From Deltaproteobacteria bacterium (GTDB lineage Bacteria; Bdellovibrionota_B; Oligoflexia; Oligoflexales; Bog-1112), in NCBI GenBank assembly GCA_020635195.1, contig JACKAG010000001.1:1-64000 (forward strand): DNA of 64,000 nt, in the 5' to 3' direction. The position numbers and the translations under genes were made by a program. A model generated the notes under the pieces. The model did not search any database, was not told where the DNA came from, and saw nothing but the letters and a program-made list of their open reading frames with translations. This document shows, piece after piece, positions 35,887-44,400 of this stretch; the first letter of the stretch is position 1; each line of letters starts with the position of its first letter.

Positions 35887-36228
35887 TTACGTGACCCTTC
35901 TCCAGACTGACTCAGACTTCCCCCCTCCCCAGATCATGGCCTGCAGATCTCTGACAAGCAAAGGGGAGTACTCACCGGGACCCTGTGGCCAGATTCTGCC
36001 CAGCCGGGCAGTAGTAAAACGTTTTGTGCATAACCATATTCCGCTCCCATCAAAATGCAGAATACGAAGGCTATGATTCCCCCGGTTGCGGAAAACAAAA
36101 AAACTACTGCTGACAGGATCTTTTCCCATCATCTGACGCACCACGGCACAGAGACCATCAATCTGCTTATGAAAGGAAATTTTCTCATATAAAATATATA
36201 CTTTTGCATTGTAGGGAAGGCTGATCAT
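35887..36228 (-). CDS. tnpB: IS66 accessory protein TnpB
   Basis: 113 residues of the IS66 Orf2/TnpB family, which is required for transposition though its role is unclear. Typical segments are MISLPYNAKVYILYEKISFH, KQIDGLCAVVRQMMGKDPVS and SSFFVFRNRGNHSLRILHFD followed by GSGIWLCTKRF. The start overlaps the tnpA stop (ATGA). The reading frame is intact, unlike tnpC. Confidence 0.92.
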   Translation of the reverse strand: MISLPYNAKVYILYEKISFHKQIDGLCAVVRQMMGKDPVSSSFFVFRNRGNHSLRILHFDGSGIWLCTKRFTTARLGRIWPQGPGEYSPLLVRDLQAMIWGGGKSESVWRRVT

Positions 36229-36626
36229 CTCTTTCCTCCCTCATACACAGATAGAAATTTTCCTGCCATGGCTGCTGTTTTTCCGTCTGCAGGAAAAATA
36301 AGTTTCGCTCCGCTCGGGAAATGAAGTTCAAGATCATGGCTTCCATCAGGCTCCGGTGCAGAAACCTCCAGAATTCCGTACTTCAATGGGACTTCCGTTG
36401 ATTTCTGTTCTTTCTGCTGATCGGGCCGCCCATTCATAGCTTTCTGCAACTGATCTCTGGTGAAAGAGCCGCTCTTTGCTATCGCCTCTATCCCATGAAG
36501 CCGGGATAGCTCCAGCGCCCTGCTGAGTAAATGCGCTGGAATCCTTTCCCCTCTCGACTTTTTTGATTTTCTCCAGCAGGCAACATCTTTCGATAATTTC
36601 TCTATGCTGACCATGGCGACCTCCAC
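36225..36626 (-). CDS. tnpA: IS66 accessory protein TnpA
   Basis: 133 residues of the IS66 Orf1/TnpA family. The first about 70 residues contain a helix-turn-helix-like stretch (IPAHLLSRALELSRLHGIEA, IAKSGSFTRDQLQKAM), and the C-terminal part (LELHFPSGAKLIFPADG) is the family end. AGGT lies near the start; ATG at 36614 is an alternative. First gene of the IS66 operon, coupled to tnpB. Confidence 0.85.
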   Translation of the reverse strand: MEVAMVSIEKLSKDVACWRKSKKSRGERIPAHLLSRALELSRLHGIEAIAKSGSFTRDQLQKAMNGRPDQQKEQKSTEVPLKYGILEVSAPEPDGSHDLELHFPSGAKLIFPADGKTAAMAGKFLSVYEGGKR

Positions 36627-36698
36627 ATAAAAAGACCTGTCTCTAACAGGCTAATGGATTCCGCCTAAGCTTCGCCAGCGCAGTTGCCGGAATGGTAC

Positions 36699-37126
36699 AA
36701 ACATCTTAAGATTGATCCCAGGATGAGTGCGTCTTCTTCCACAGCAACAACGATGATCTCAGGGTAGCGGGCGGCACATAGTCATTGTATTATCAGCGCA
36801 TTATATTGCACATCGATCGCAAAATCTGTTTGATAGCATCATTGGATACTCAGGTGAACGAATCTCTCTTTGCGTGAATATTTCATCAGGATTTAATGTG
36901 TGTTTTTACAATTTAGCGAATGCGCCGCGCCCTCCTAGATAAATGTTCTTGACTTTTTGTTTTTTTCTGCCATCTTATGTGCGATTTTATTATCTAATGT
37001 TGCTTTCTTATAATTTTGAAAGTTGCAAAGCATAGATTTTAAGCGATCTGCATTCTGAATCGATCGTTTATCGGCGATTTCAGGCATGCTGTATATGGAT
37101 TTAGCATTAACCAGTTGGAAAGATTT
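36699..37126. other. IS66-to-cluster junction, no gene identified
   Basis: 428 bp separate the IS66 right end from the first cluster gene. Base composition becomes visibly AT-richer across it. A minus-strand frame of 66 codons (36935-37135) has no recognisable product and overlaps the next gene start. It probably holds the cluster promoter; TTGAAA at 37017 and TTGCAA nearby lack a convincing -10. Confidence 0.45.
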
Positions 37127-38029
37127 ATGAAGCATATGAAATTAGCAGGAGTCTTCATTTTGAGCTTATGGTATTCATTAGTCGATCAAACTTTAGCATC
37201 AAATGACGAAAAAAGCAATTATTTACTTTCTGTTGGGGATATTGGAGCACGGCGGCTTGAAGTTATGGATAGACTTATTGGCGCTCATACCAGAGATGCC
37301 ATTAAGAGGGTGGTCCAATCTAAGGAGAGGATAAGGATAGCAGATATAGGCGCTGGTGATGGGAGTGTTTCCTCTTTCATTGCTTCAGAATGTGGAGATG
37401 AATGTCTTCCGATCTCTCTTTTCGATCAAAGCACAAAACAATTAGAGACAGCTAAAGAGAAGTTGGGGGAAAAAGCTCTCTACATTCGATTAGATATTCT
37501 AAATTCCGAAGCAGTAACCGAGTATACCGGCCAGTTCGACGTAATACATGTACGTTGTTTGCTCATGCATTTAGCTAATCCACAGCAAGCTCTTCAGAAC
37601 CTAATAAACATGCTTGCTGATGGCGGATATCTGATTCTGCAAGAACCTATTACAAGCTCTGCTTGGGCTAATCAACATAGTGAAATTTTTGAAGCAATGA
37701 ATCAGGCTCTTTTAGTAATTGGAAAATTTAATGGTGGGGACTGGGATATAGGTTCTAGTTTAGAAACTATGATTGAAGATTTCAAAGAAGTTAGCATCAC
37801 GGCTTCATGGAATAGCAATTCCACAGCAAACGCAAAGGAGACAAAAGACCTTCTAGGATTGGGTATTAAAGAATTAGAAGTCCCTGCAACTAACATTGCA
37901 AATATAGATATAGAAGAAGTTGAAAAATGGTATAGAACAGTGATGTCCTTAGACCAGGACTCTGCTTTTGAGTACCACTTGCCAACTCAGTCTCATTTGA
38001 TTCTTAAAAAGAATAATACTAAGTTTTAA
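37127..38029 (+). CDS. Class I SAM-dependent methyltransferase with signal-peptide-like N-terminus
   Basis: 300 residues. The Rossmann SAM-binding motif I is IRIADIGAGDGSVSSFIASE (near 80-100), the acidic loop is LFDQSTKQL, motif II/III is FDVIHVRCLLMHL, and ADGGYLILQEP is the post-III strand. Before it, residues 1-27 read as a Sec-type leader (MKHMKLAGVFILSLWYSLVD, then QTLASND), odd for a SAM enzyme, since SAM is cytoplasmic; it may be a membrane anchor or a wrongly chosen start. TGGAAAG five bases upstream supports ATG 37127. First gene of the biosynthetic cluster; substrate unknown. Confidence 0.78.
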   Translation: MKHMKLAGVFILSLWYSLVDQTLASNDEKSNYLLSVGDIGARRLEVMDRLIGAHTRDAIKRVVQSKERIRIADIGAGDGSVSSFIASECGDECLPISLFDQSTKQLETAKEKLGEKALYIRLDILNSEAVTEYTGQFDVIHVRCLLMHLANPQQALQNLINMLADGGYLILQEPITSSAWANQHSEIFEAMNQALLVIGKFNGGDWDIGSSLETMIEDFKEVSITASWNSNSTANAKETKDLLGLGIKELEVPATNIANIDIEEVEKWYRTVMSLDQDSAFEYHLPTQSHLILKKNNTKF

Positions 38030-38045
38030 ACTTAAAGAGGGTGGG

Positions 38046-38909
38046 GTGAGAGTGAATTTCAGACAATTTCTAACATCCGCGACCTGCTTTACTGGGCTTT
38101 TTGTTTTAGTCTTCGTATTCTACAGCATCAGAGCATATGACGAAATTCGTATCTCAACATTTTCGTTAAAAGAGTTTATGCAAACAATTTTCGTTTTAAG
38201 CAAAAGACCTCTTGCTAACTATCTTGTCGGGGCAAGCCTCTTCTATTTTATATTTTGGAAGTTCCTCCAAAACCTTCTTCACTCAAAGAAAATACAGAAA
38301 CGGTCGGTTCGAGTTGCCAAGTATATTTTTGATATTTGCAATTCACTGCTTAATGTTTTGACGATTAGTGCTTTAAGCGTGTTTATGCTAGCAGTGGTGC
38401 AGTCACCTTATTGTAAAATATATCAAAACATCGACGAATATGGCTATCTGTACATGATTGCCAGTTTCATCATAGCAATGCTTGCTATTGACACTTACTA
38501 CTACTGGCTACATCGATTTTTACACACAAGGTGGCTATATAAGCATTTCCACAGTGTTCACCACATTTCTAGGTCACCAACCCCTTGGAGTACTTTTGCT
38601 ATTGCTCCATTAGAGCAGTCTTTAGTCTATCTGTTTTATCTGAGCTTAGTTTGTGTGCTTCCTATGCATAAGACAGTGTTTATAGCCTACTTATTTGTTG
38701 GACTTATAAGACAGTTCATCGGACATTTAGGATTCGAAGTATTCCCAAAATCTACTTTGGATGGGTGGCTAAAATGGAACCTTACAGTCACACATCATGA
38801 CATGCACCATCAATATATTTCCTGCAACTATGGGCTTTATTTCAATCTTTGGGATTCGTTGATGAAGACCAACCATAAAAAATATTATGAGAAGTTTAGA
38901 AATCTATGA
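38046..38909 (+). CDS. Fatty acid hydroxylase/sterol desaturase family membrane protein
   Basis: 287 residues with several transmembrane segments. The di-iron histidine boxes are complete: HRFLH and FHSVHH (around 158-175) and THHDMHHQY (near 255). This superfamily hydroxylates or desaturates acyl chains and sterols at the membrane. A GTG start (38046 or 38052) follows AGAGG. The FAAL gene begins inside its stop (ATGA at 38906). In this setting it likely hydroxylates the fatty acyl starter before or after loading. Confidence 0.85.
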   Translation: MRVNFRQFLTSATCFTGLFVLVFVFYSIRAYDEIRISTFSLKEFMQTIFVLSKRPLANYLVGASLFYFIFWKFLQNLLHSKKIQKRSVRVAKYIFDICNSLLNVLTISALSVFMLAVVQSPYCKIYQNIDEYGYLYMIASFIIAMLAIDTYYYWLHRFLHTRWLYKHFHSVHHISRSPTPWSTFAIAPLEQSLVYLFYLSLVCVLPMHKTVFIAYLFVGLIRQFIGHLGFEVFPKSTLDGWLKWNLTVTHHDMHHQYISCNYGLYFNLWDSLMKTNHKKYYEKFRNL

Positions 38910-41900
38910 AAGCATTTATCCTAGAGAGAATAAGTCAGCACGCCAAAAATTTATCTTCCAAAATTGCCCTGCGATTTTATGATAGCCAGTTTCAATCTAC
39001 TTATTTGAATTACCAAGATCTTTGGAATCGTATTGAGGCTTACGCGGCAGAAATTGAAAAATTAAACCCAAAAAACGAACAGACAGTTGTCCTGCTATTT
39101 CAACCGGGAATTGACTTTGTTGTTTGCTTTTTCGCATGTTTGCTTGCTGAAGTTGTTCCTACTCCTTGCAACTTTCCTGGCTTAAAAAAAAGATCACTTG
39201 ATCGCTTCCGGTCAGTTTTAAAGAGTGCAAATTCAGACACAGTCTTGGCAGACTCTGCTTCATTGAAGATCTGTCGGCAGTCTTTAGCTGCTTGGAATAT
39301 CAAGCAACATAATGTTTCTGATTGGGAATGTATAGCTCCTGAAAATAAAAAAAATACAGTGAACTCAATTTCCCCTGATAAAGTTGCTTACCTACAATTC
39401 ACATCAGGGTCGACAAGTAACGCTAAAGGAACAATGATTACTTTTGGCAACATTGATCACAACATTAGTCTCATGAAAGAGTTCAGCCAATGTAGTGAAG
39501 ATGACACGGTTGTAACATGGCTTCCTCATTTTCATGACCTTGGTTTGGTTGGTCAAATTATGCTAGCCCTTTCTGAAGGGGCTTCTCTATGTTTTATGGC
39601 ACCACAAACTTTTTTAGCAAAACCAATTCGATGGTTAAAAGCTATTAGTGAAAACGCAGGGACCATTTCATTTTCTCCAAATTTTGGCTATCAACATTGC
39701 TCCGATAAAATCCCAAAAAACGAATTAAAAACATTAGACCTTAGCAGTTGGAAAGTCGCACTAAACGGTGCAGAACCTGTTTATTCTCAAACGATACAAG
39801 AGTTCTACAATAAGTTCTCAAAAGTAGGATTTAGCGAAAAAACTTTCTGTCCAGCATATGGGTTAGCAGAAGCTACTCTTGTTGTAACTGCAACAAAACT
39901 TAATGAAAAAGCGTTGATAAAGTATTTTTGCCCGAAGTCTCTAGAAAACGGCTTTGCAGCAGAAACTATCGATAAAGAAGGAATCCCTCTAACGAGCTGT
40001 GGTCAAGCTTTTGGAAAACAAAAAGTTAGGATCATGGACCCTCATACTTCATCGGAAAAAGTGGAGGGGCAAATAGGTGAAATTTGGATTGCAGGCTCAA
40101 GTGTGAGCCCAGGCTATTATAAGAATTCAAAAGCAACCGAAACCTGCTTCTCTGAAGAAAGTCAAAACAATTTACAAGACCGATTTCTTAAAACTGGAGA
40201 TCTTGGTTTTATCATTGACTCACAACTGTTTGTATGTGGTCGCTTGAAAGACCTTATCATTGTAAGAGGAGAAAACTTTTTCCCTCAAGATATCGAGCTT
40301 TTCAGTACACAATTTAATTCTCTATTTCGTAACTCAGGGTGCTGCGTATTTGCGACGGAAACAAGGCAAGGCACCGAACTTATTGTACTACAAGAAATTG
40401 AAAGGTCCTCGATTAAGGAAATCCATGTCGGTATGAAAGATGAGCTACAATCCAATCTTGAAAATCAGTTTGGAATTCCTGTAAAAGAAGTCTTCTTTTT
40501 GAAACCTTATGAGATTTTAAGAACTTCAAGCGGAAAAATTAAACGCCAAGAGTGCAGAAAAGCATATCAAGAAGGCGAATGGACTTGCCTAATTGAAAAG
40601 AAAAAGAAAAAGCATGACTCTTTCGATACTCTTCTTTCCTGGATTAACAAAGATCTTCCACAATCCTATGACCCATACCATGCGGACAAACGAGAGCAAT
40701 TGCCATGGGAATTACTAGAAACTCTTGCTTCTAAAGGGCTTCTTGCGATGCAGCTTGAAAGTCAAAAAGGGGGGCTAAATCTTTCATCCTCAGAAATGTT
40801 TGAAATCTTTAAGAGGGTCTCTGAGTTTGATCTTTGTTTAGGGCTACTACTTGTATTAAATAACAACCTGGGCGCCCGTAGCGTTTTAGAATTCTCACAA
40901 CCTGACTTGCGTGAACGATATGAAAAGAAGTTAGCCCAAGAAACTTGCTTCCTTTCATTTGCATTAACCGAGATTGCTGCTGGATCAAATCCCAATGGAA
41001 TTAAAACCAAAGCAGTCCAGGTCAAAGGAGGTTGGAAACTAAACGGACATAAGATCTATTGTGGTTCAGCAGCCTGGTCTCAAGGTATCTCAATTTTTGC
41101 TAAAACTTATGACATCAAGGGAAGGTTCATAGGAATTAGTGGCTTTTTCGTTGAAGCCAAAAGCTTTGGCCTCACTCATGGGAGACCCGCTGCAACTATG
41201 GGTATGCGAGGGATGATTCAAAATGAATTTACCCTAAATGATGTATTTGTACCTGACTCATCAGTACTCGGGGAACTCGGTGAAGGCTATCATTTAGCGA
41301 AATCGCTGATGAATAAAACTCGACTCTCCATTGGAGCTATGTGTCTTGGAGGCATACAATTTTGTTTAAACCTAATTAAATCTTATGTGATAGATCGTGA
41401 AATTATTACTGGTCCGATGTTAGGTAACTACAATGTTCAAAAACAAATTTCCCGTATCTTTCAATCGTATCAGTCTCTTTCTACTTTTCTTGAATCACTG
41501 ATACAACAAGAAGACAAAGAAGGTGAGCTACACCCTGTCTTCTATGCAACTGCCAAAGTTCTTGCTCCTGAAATTCTGTGGCAAATTATCGACCAAACCG
41601 TTCAGTTATTAGGAGGGAGAGCATACGATGAAGTTAACGGTCTCGCCAAACTTCTACGAGACGCTCGTGTCTTAAGAATATTCGAAGGTCCTACAGAAAC
41701 ACTTTGCTACTACTTAGGCTCTATGGTGGCACATGACAAACATAGTATTGAAGCCATTATCAAAAGCTCAAACAACTCTAAAATATTCAATATAAACCTA
41801 GACTATTTAAGCGAAATCGGAGGAAAAGATTATTGCAAATCTGGACAAGCTCTTGCTTGGGCTATCTTCGCCTCCCTTGTCCCTAATCAATGGGTCCAAA

Positions 41901-42361
41901 AAGAATATGAAGCATGCACCAAAGATGCTGACTTTGTAGATGTGCTAAGTGAAGAACAAATTCTGACAGAACTGAAGATATGTAAGAATGTACCTGTTTA
42001 TCCAACTCCTCATATCCTAGAAAAAGACAACAACATAGTGATCAAAGAGAACTTCTCTCATGCAGAACAAGTTCTTACTCATATTCTTTCTTGGTTAAAG
42101 TGCCATCAGAATCAAGATGCTGAAGGAAAAACAAAACTTTCCAGACTGAGTATAGATTCAATTACTGCAGCTGAACTTAGTTATGATTTAGAACAGAGCT
42201 TTTCCGTCTCAATCAGCCCGACTCTATTTTGGGAGGTAAAAGACCTATGGTCATTAAGCCAAAGAGTGGCTGACAGCATGGGAAATAAACCACAAACGGA
42301 AAACGTAGCTATACATCATAGCCAAAGAGAAAAGTTAATTAAAAATCTTGGTTTAAAGTAA
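38906..42361 (+). CDS. Fatty acyl-AMP ligase - acyl-CoA dehydrogenase - acyl carrier protein (FAAL-ACAD-ACP)
   Basis: 1151 residues with three domains and no visible lesion. FAAL (1 to about 570): LQFTSGSTSNAKG, LPHFHDLGLVG, PAYGLAEATLVV and KTGDLGFI, ending in RTSSGKIKRQECRKAY. ACAD (about 575-970): FALTEIAAGSNPNGI and GMRGMIQNEFTL bind FAD and substrate, and Glu927 in RIFEGPTETL is the catalytic base. ACP (about 1050-1120): the phosphopantetheine Ser1085 in LSIDSITAAEL. It would adenylate a free fatty acid, load it on the ACP and introduce an alpha,beta double bond. Its stop overlaps the PKS start (TAATG). It is the starter unit of the assembly line. Confidence 0.92.
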   Translation: MKAFILERISQHAKNLSSKIALRFYDSQFQSTYLNYQDLWNRIEAYAAEIEKLNPKNEQTVVLLFQPGIDFVVCFFACLLAEVVPTPCNFPGLKKRSLDRFRSVLKSANSDTVLADSASLKICRQSLAAWNIKQHNVSDWECIAPENKKNTVNSISPDKVAYLQFTSGSTSNAKGTMITFGNIDHNISLMKEFSQCSEDDTVVTWLPHFHDLGLVGQIMLALSEGASLCFMAPQTFLAKPIRWLKAISENAGTISFSPNFGYQHCSDKIPKNELKTLDLSSWKVALNGAEPVYSQTIQEFYNKFSKVGFSEKTFCPAYGLAEATLVVTATKLNEKALIKYFCPKSLENGFAAETIDKEGIPLTSCGQAFGKQKVRIMDPHTSSEKVEGQIGEIWIAGSSVSPGYYKNSKATETCFSEESQNNLQDRFLKTGDLGFIIDSQLFVCGRLKDLIIVRGENFFPQDIELFSTQFNSLFRNSGCCVFATETRQGTELIVLQEIERSSIKEIHVGMKDELQSNLENQFGIPVKEVFFLKPYEILRTSSGKIKRQECRKAYQEGEWTCLIEKKKKKHDSFDTLLSWINKDLPQSYDPYHADKREQLPWELLETLASKGLLAMQLESQKGGLNLSSSEMFEIFKRVSEFDLCLGLLLVLNNNLGARSVLEFSQPDLRERYEKKLAQETCFLSFALTEIAAGSNPNGIKTKAVQVKGGWKLNGHKIYCGSAAWSQGISIFAKTYDIKGRFIGISGFFVEAKSFGLTHGRPAATMGMRGMIQNEFTLNDVFVPDSSVLGELGEGYHLAKSLMNKTRLSIGAMCLGGIQFCLNLIKSYVIDREIITGPMLGNYNVQKQISRIFQSYQSLSTFLESLIQQEDKEGELHPVFYATAKVLAPEILWQIIDQTVQLLGGRAYDEVNGLAKLLRDARVLRIFEGPTETLCYYLGSMVAHDKHSIEAIIKSSNNSKIFNINLDYLSEIGGKDYCKSGQALAWAIFASLVPNQWVQKEYEACTKDADFVDVLSEEQILTELKICKNVPVYPTPHILEKDNNIVIKENFSHAEQVLTHILSWLKCHQNQDAEGKTKLSRLSIDSITAAELSYDLEQSFSVSISPTLFWEVKDLWSLSQRVADSMGNKPQTENVAIHHSQREKLIKNLGLK

Positions 42362-42388
42362 TGAAAAAAACATGGACTGATGTAGAGC

Positions 42389-43756
42389 GAGATATGATCG
42401 AATTTAGTGGATGAGGAGAATTAAGTAGCGTACCCTCAAGTGCTTTTTTAGAATTTAAGGAATACGCTATGAGAGAAGCTACTTGCAATTCAGTTCAACT
42501 TCCACAAGAAACTATCAGCGATGCGTTGACAGAGGTATTAAGAGAAGGTGCCCGAAAGATGCTGGCTCAGGCAATAGAGGCTGAAGTCTCCGACTATATT
42601 GAGAGATTCAGATCTGTAGCAGATGAGAAAGGGCACAGGATGGTGGTCAGAAATGGCTATCACCCGGAAAGAAAGATCCAGACCGGTCTTGGTGCTATTG
42701 ATGTGAAAGCACCAAAGATAAACGATAAGAGAGTTGATGAGGATGGCTGCCGGAAAAGATTTACCAGCCAGATTCTGCCACCGTACCTGAGAAAAACTAA
42801 ATCTCTGGAAGAGCTTGTCCCATGGCTTTATCTGAAGGGGATTTCAAGCGGAGATTTTCCAGAAGCGCTTCAGGCTCTTCTGGGTAAACATGCTAAGGGT
42901 TTCTCAGCATCGACTGTGACAAGATTAAAGAAGGTCTGGGAAGGAGATTTCCGGGAGTGGGATAAGCGATCTCTTTCCGGGAAACGTTACGTGTACATGT
43001 GGGCAGATGGGATACATTTTAACGTGCGCCTCGGGGAAGATGACAGAATGTGCATTCTGGTGATTGTCGGAGCAGCAGAAGATGGCAAAAAAGAGCTGGT
43101 AGCGATAGAGCAGGGCTATCGTGAAAGCGAGCTGAGCTGGAAGAATGTTCTGCTCTCTCTGAGAGAACGAGGGCTGGAGAGAGGGCCTGAGCTTGCCGTT
43201 GCGGATGGTGCCCTTGGTTTCTGGAAAGCGCTGGAGGAAATTTTTCCGTCCTCTAAACAGCAAGCCTGCTGGGTTCATAAGACCGCAAATATTCTGGACA
43301 AGATGCCAAAGACAAAACAGCCTGAAGCTAAGAAAATGATTCATGAAATATATATGGCAGAGAACAAAAAAGATGCGGAAAAAGCGCTTACAAAATTTCA
43401 GTCAGTTTTTGAAGATAAATACCCGAAGGCTGTCAAAAGTCTGCTGAGGGGTAAACACAGGCTCCTCAGCTTCTATGATTTTCCTGGTGTTCATTGGCAG
43501 CATATCCGGACCACTAATCCTATTGAATCCACATTTGCGACAGTACGACTCCGGACGAAGAGAACGAAAGGCTGTGGCTCTGTCAATGCCACTGTGCACA
43601 TGGTTTTTAAGTTGATTAAAAGTGCAGAAAAGCGCTGGAGGAAACTCCGGGGTTACAAACTACTGGCGGATGTTATTGATCTTAATGTTAAGTTTGAGGA
43701 TGGGGTAAGAAAACTTGCTGCTTAAATCTCTGATCCACTAAATTTGACAATTACTC
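42389..43756 (+). mobile_element. IS256-family insertion sequence (1368 bp)
   Basis: A 9-bp direct repeat ATGTAGAGC flanks the element at 42380-42388 and 43757-43765. The ends start GAG and share an imperfect inverted repeat of about 24 bp including a perfect AATTTAGTGGAT. It carries one transposase gene. A 9-bp duplication and 1.37 kb length fit the IS256 family. Its codons and GC content match the left chromosome better than the surrounding cluster. Confidence 0.9.
42469..43725 (+). CDS. IS256-family transposase
   Basis: 418 residues, full length for the family. DDE-type residues lie in YMWADGIHFNVR (first Asp), ELAVADGALGFWKAL (second Asp) and HIRTTNPIESTFATVRLRT (Glu), with the family hallmark CWVHKTANILDKMPK between them. 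The N-terminus (LTEVLREGARKMLAQAIEAE) is the conserved DNA-binding-side helix. The frame is intact, so the element may be active and could supply transposase to other copies. Confidence 0.95.
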   Translation: MREATCNSVQLPQETISDALTEVLREGARKMLAQAIEAEVSDYIERFRSVADEKGHRMVVRNGYHPERKIQTGLGAIDVKAPKINDKRVDEDGCRKRFTSQILPPYLRKTKSLEELVPWLYLKGISSGDFPEALQALLGKHAKGFSASTVTRLKKVWEGDFREWDKRSLSGKRYVYMWADGIHFNVRLGEDDRMCILVIVGAAEDGKKELVAIEQGYRESELSWKNVLLSLRERGLERGPELAVADGALGFWKALEEIFPSSKQQACWVHKTANILDKMPKTKQPEAKKMIHEIYMAENKKDAEKALTKFQSVFEDKYPKAVKSLLRGKHRLLSFYDFPGVHWQHIRTTNPIESTFATVRLRTKRTKGCGSVNATVHMVFKLIKSAEKRWRKLRGYKLLADVIDLNVKFEDGVRKLAA

Positions 43757-44307
43757 ATGTAGAGCTCATTGAAATGAGCTTAAAAAAAATAGAAGCTTTA
43801 GAAGCCCGCCTTCAAGATAAAAAAAATCTTCCTCTCAAGATTCAGATTGCTGGAATGCAGTTTGAACTACCTGAGGGTATCAATAGTTTTGGCAAGTTAA
43901 AAGAAGTATTGAGATCCAAAACCTCGCTTTATTCTAACTTTAAATCAAAACGTTCATTTTATGATCCCAAAGTACTTTCAGAGTTGGAGGGGAGTGAAAA
44001 AAATATTTCATTTCAAGGCTCTTTTATAAACAATCCTTTAAATTTCGCTCCTGAAAAATTCAATATTTCGGTGAAAGATGCAAAGCAACTAGATCCACAG
44101 CATCGTTTGTGTTTGCACCTAGTTGAAGGAGCCATTAGGTCATCATGTTTAGAGCCTGAGCAATTATCTGGGAAAAAGGTTGGGGTCTTTGTTAGTACAG
44201 GAGAAGTAGACTATGCAAAAAGCCATGGTCAAGCTCTTTCCAAAATCAATGGTTACACCAAATGGTCGTTTGCGCTTGGTTTGACCCACCCGTTTGCGAA
44301 ATGCTGA
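43744..44307 (+). pseudogene. PKS fragment 1: docking helix and N-terminal KS
   Basis: This piece lies between the IS256 and IS21 elements. It carries ELIEMSLKKIEALEARLQDK (docking helix) and the first part of the ketosynthase: FELPEGINSFGKLKEVL, DAKQLDPQHRLCLHLVEGA and GKKVGVFVSTGEVDYAKSH. The first 13 bases and the residues after 44263 (FALGLTHPFAKC) are IS sequence. On its own it lacks the active-site cysteine. Confidence 0.88.
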
Positions 44308-44359
44308 CCCACCCATTTGCGGAATATTGACCCTCCCATTTGCATTATATTGACCCACC
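44283..44359 (+). repeat. Four 23-bp-spaced terminal repeats of IS21 copy A, left end
   Basis: GACCCACC-type boxes start at 44283, 44306, 44329 (GACCCTCC) and 44352, exactly 23 bp apart, each followed by a TTTGC-like part except the last. Two inverted boxes lie at the other end (46699 and 46723). Multiple terminal repeats are the transposase-binding sites of IS21-type elements. Confidence 0.85.
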
Positions 44360-44400
44360 TTCATTGAACTGACAGGAGCAATCCTTTGAGAGGTGGGTAA

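Larger units (their letters stand above)
34104..36698 (-). mobile_element. IS66-family insertion sequence (about 2.6 kb)
   Basis: The three IS66 genes tnpA, tnpB and tnpC lie in the usual order on the minus strand. GTACCATTCCGGC at 34104-34116 is repeated inverted at 36686-36698, giving the likely terminal inverted repeats and a length of 2595 bp, normal for IS66. The 8-bp flanks differ (TTACAAAC and AAACATCT), so no target duplication is seen; one flank may have been rearranged. The transposase gene is frameshifted, so the copy is probably not autonomous. Confidence 0.82.

Noticed and set aside
36935..37135. 66-codon minus-strand frame before the methyltransferase
   Set aside because: It has no recognisable product or ribosome site and overlaps the start of the methyltransferase.
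42393..43752. IS256 boundaries at the perfect AATTTAGTGGAT repeats
   Set aside because: No matching flanks exist there; the 9-bp repeat ATGTAGAGC twelve bases further out gives a proper target duplication and restores the PKS frame.
44283..44359. Regularly spaced repeats that could suggest a CRISPR array
   Set aside because: They are four 23-bp-spaced transposase-binding repeats at an IS21 end, with no unique spacers and no cas genes.
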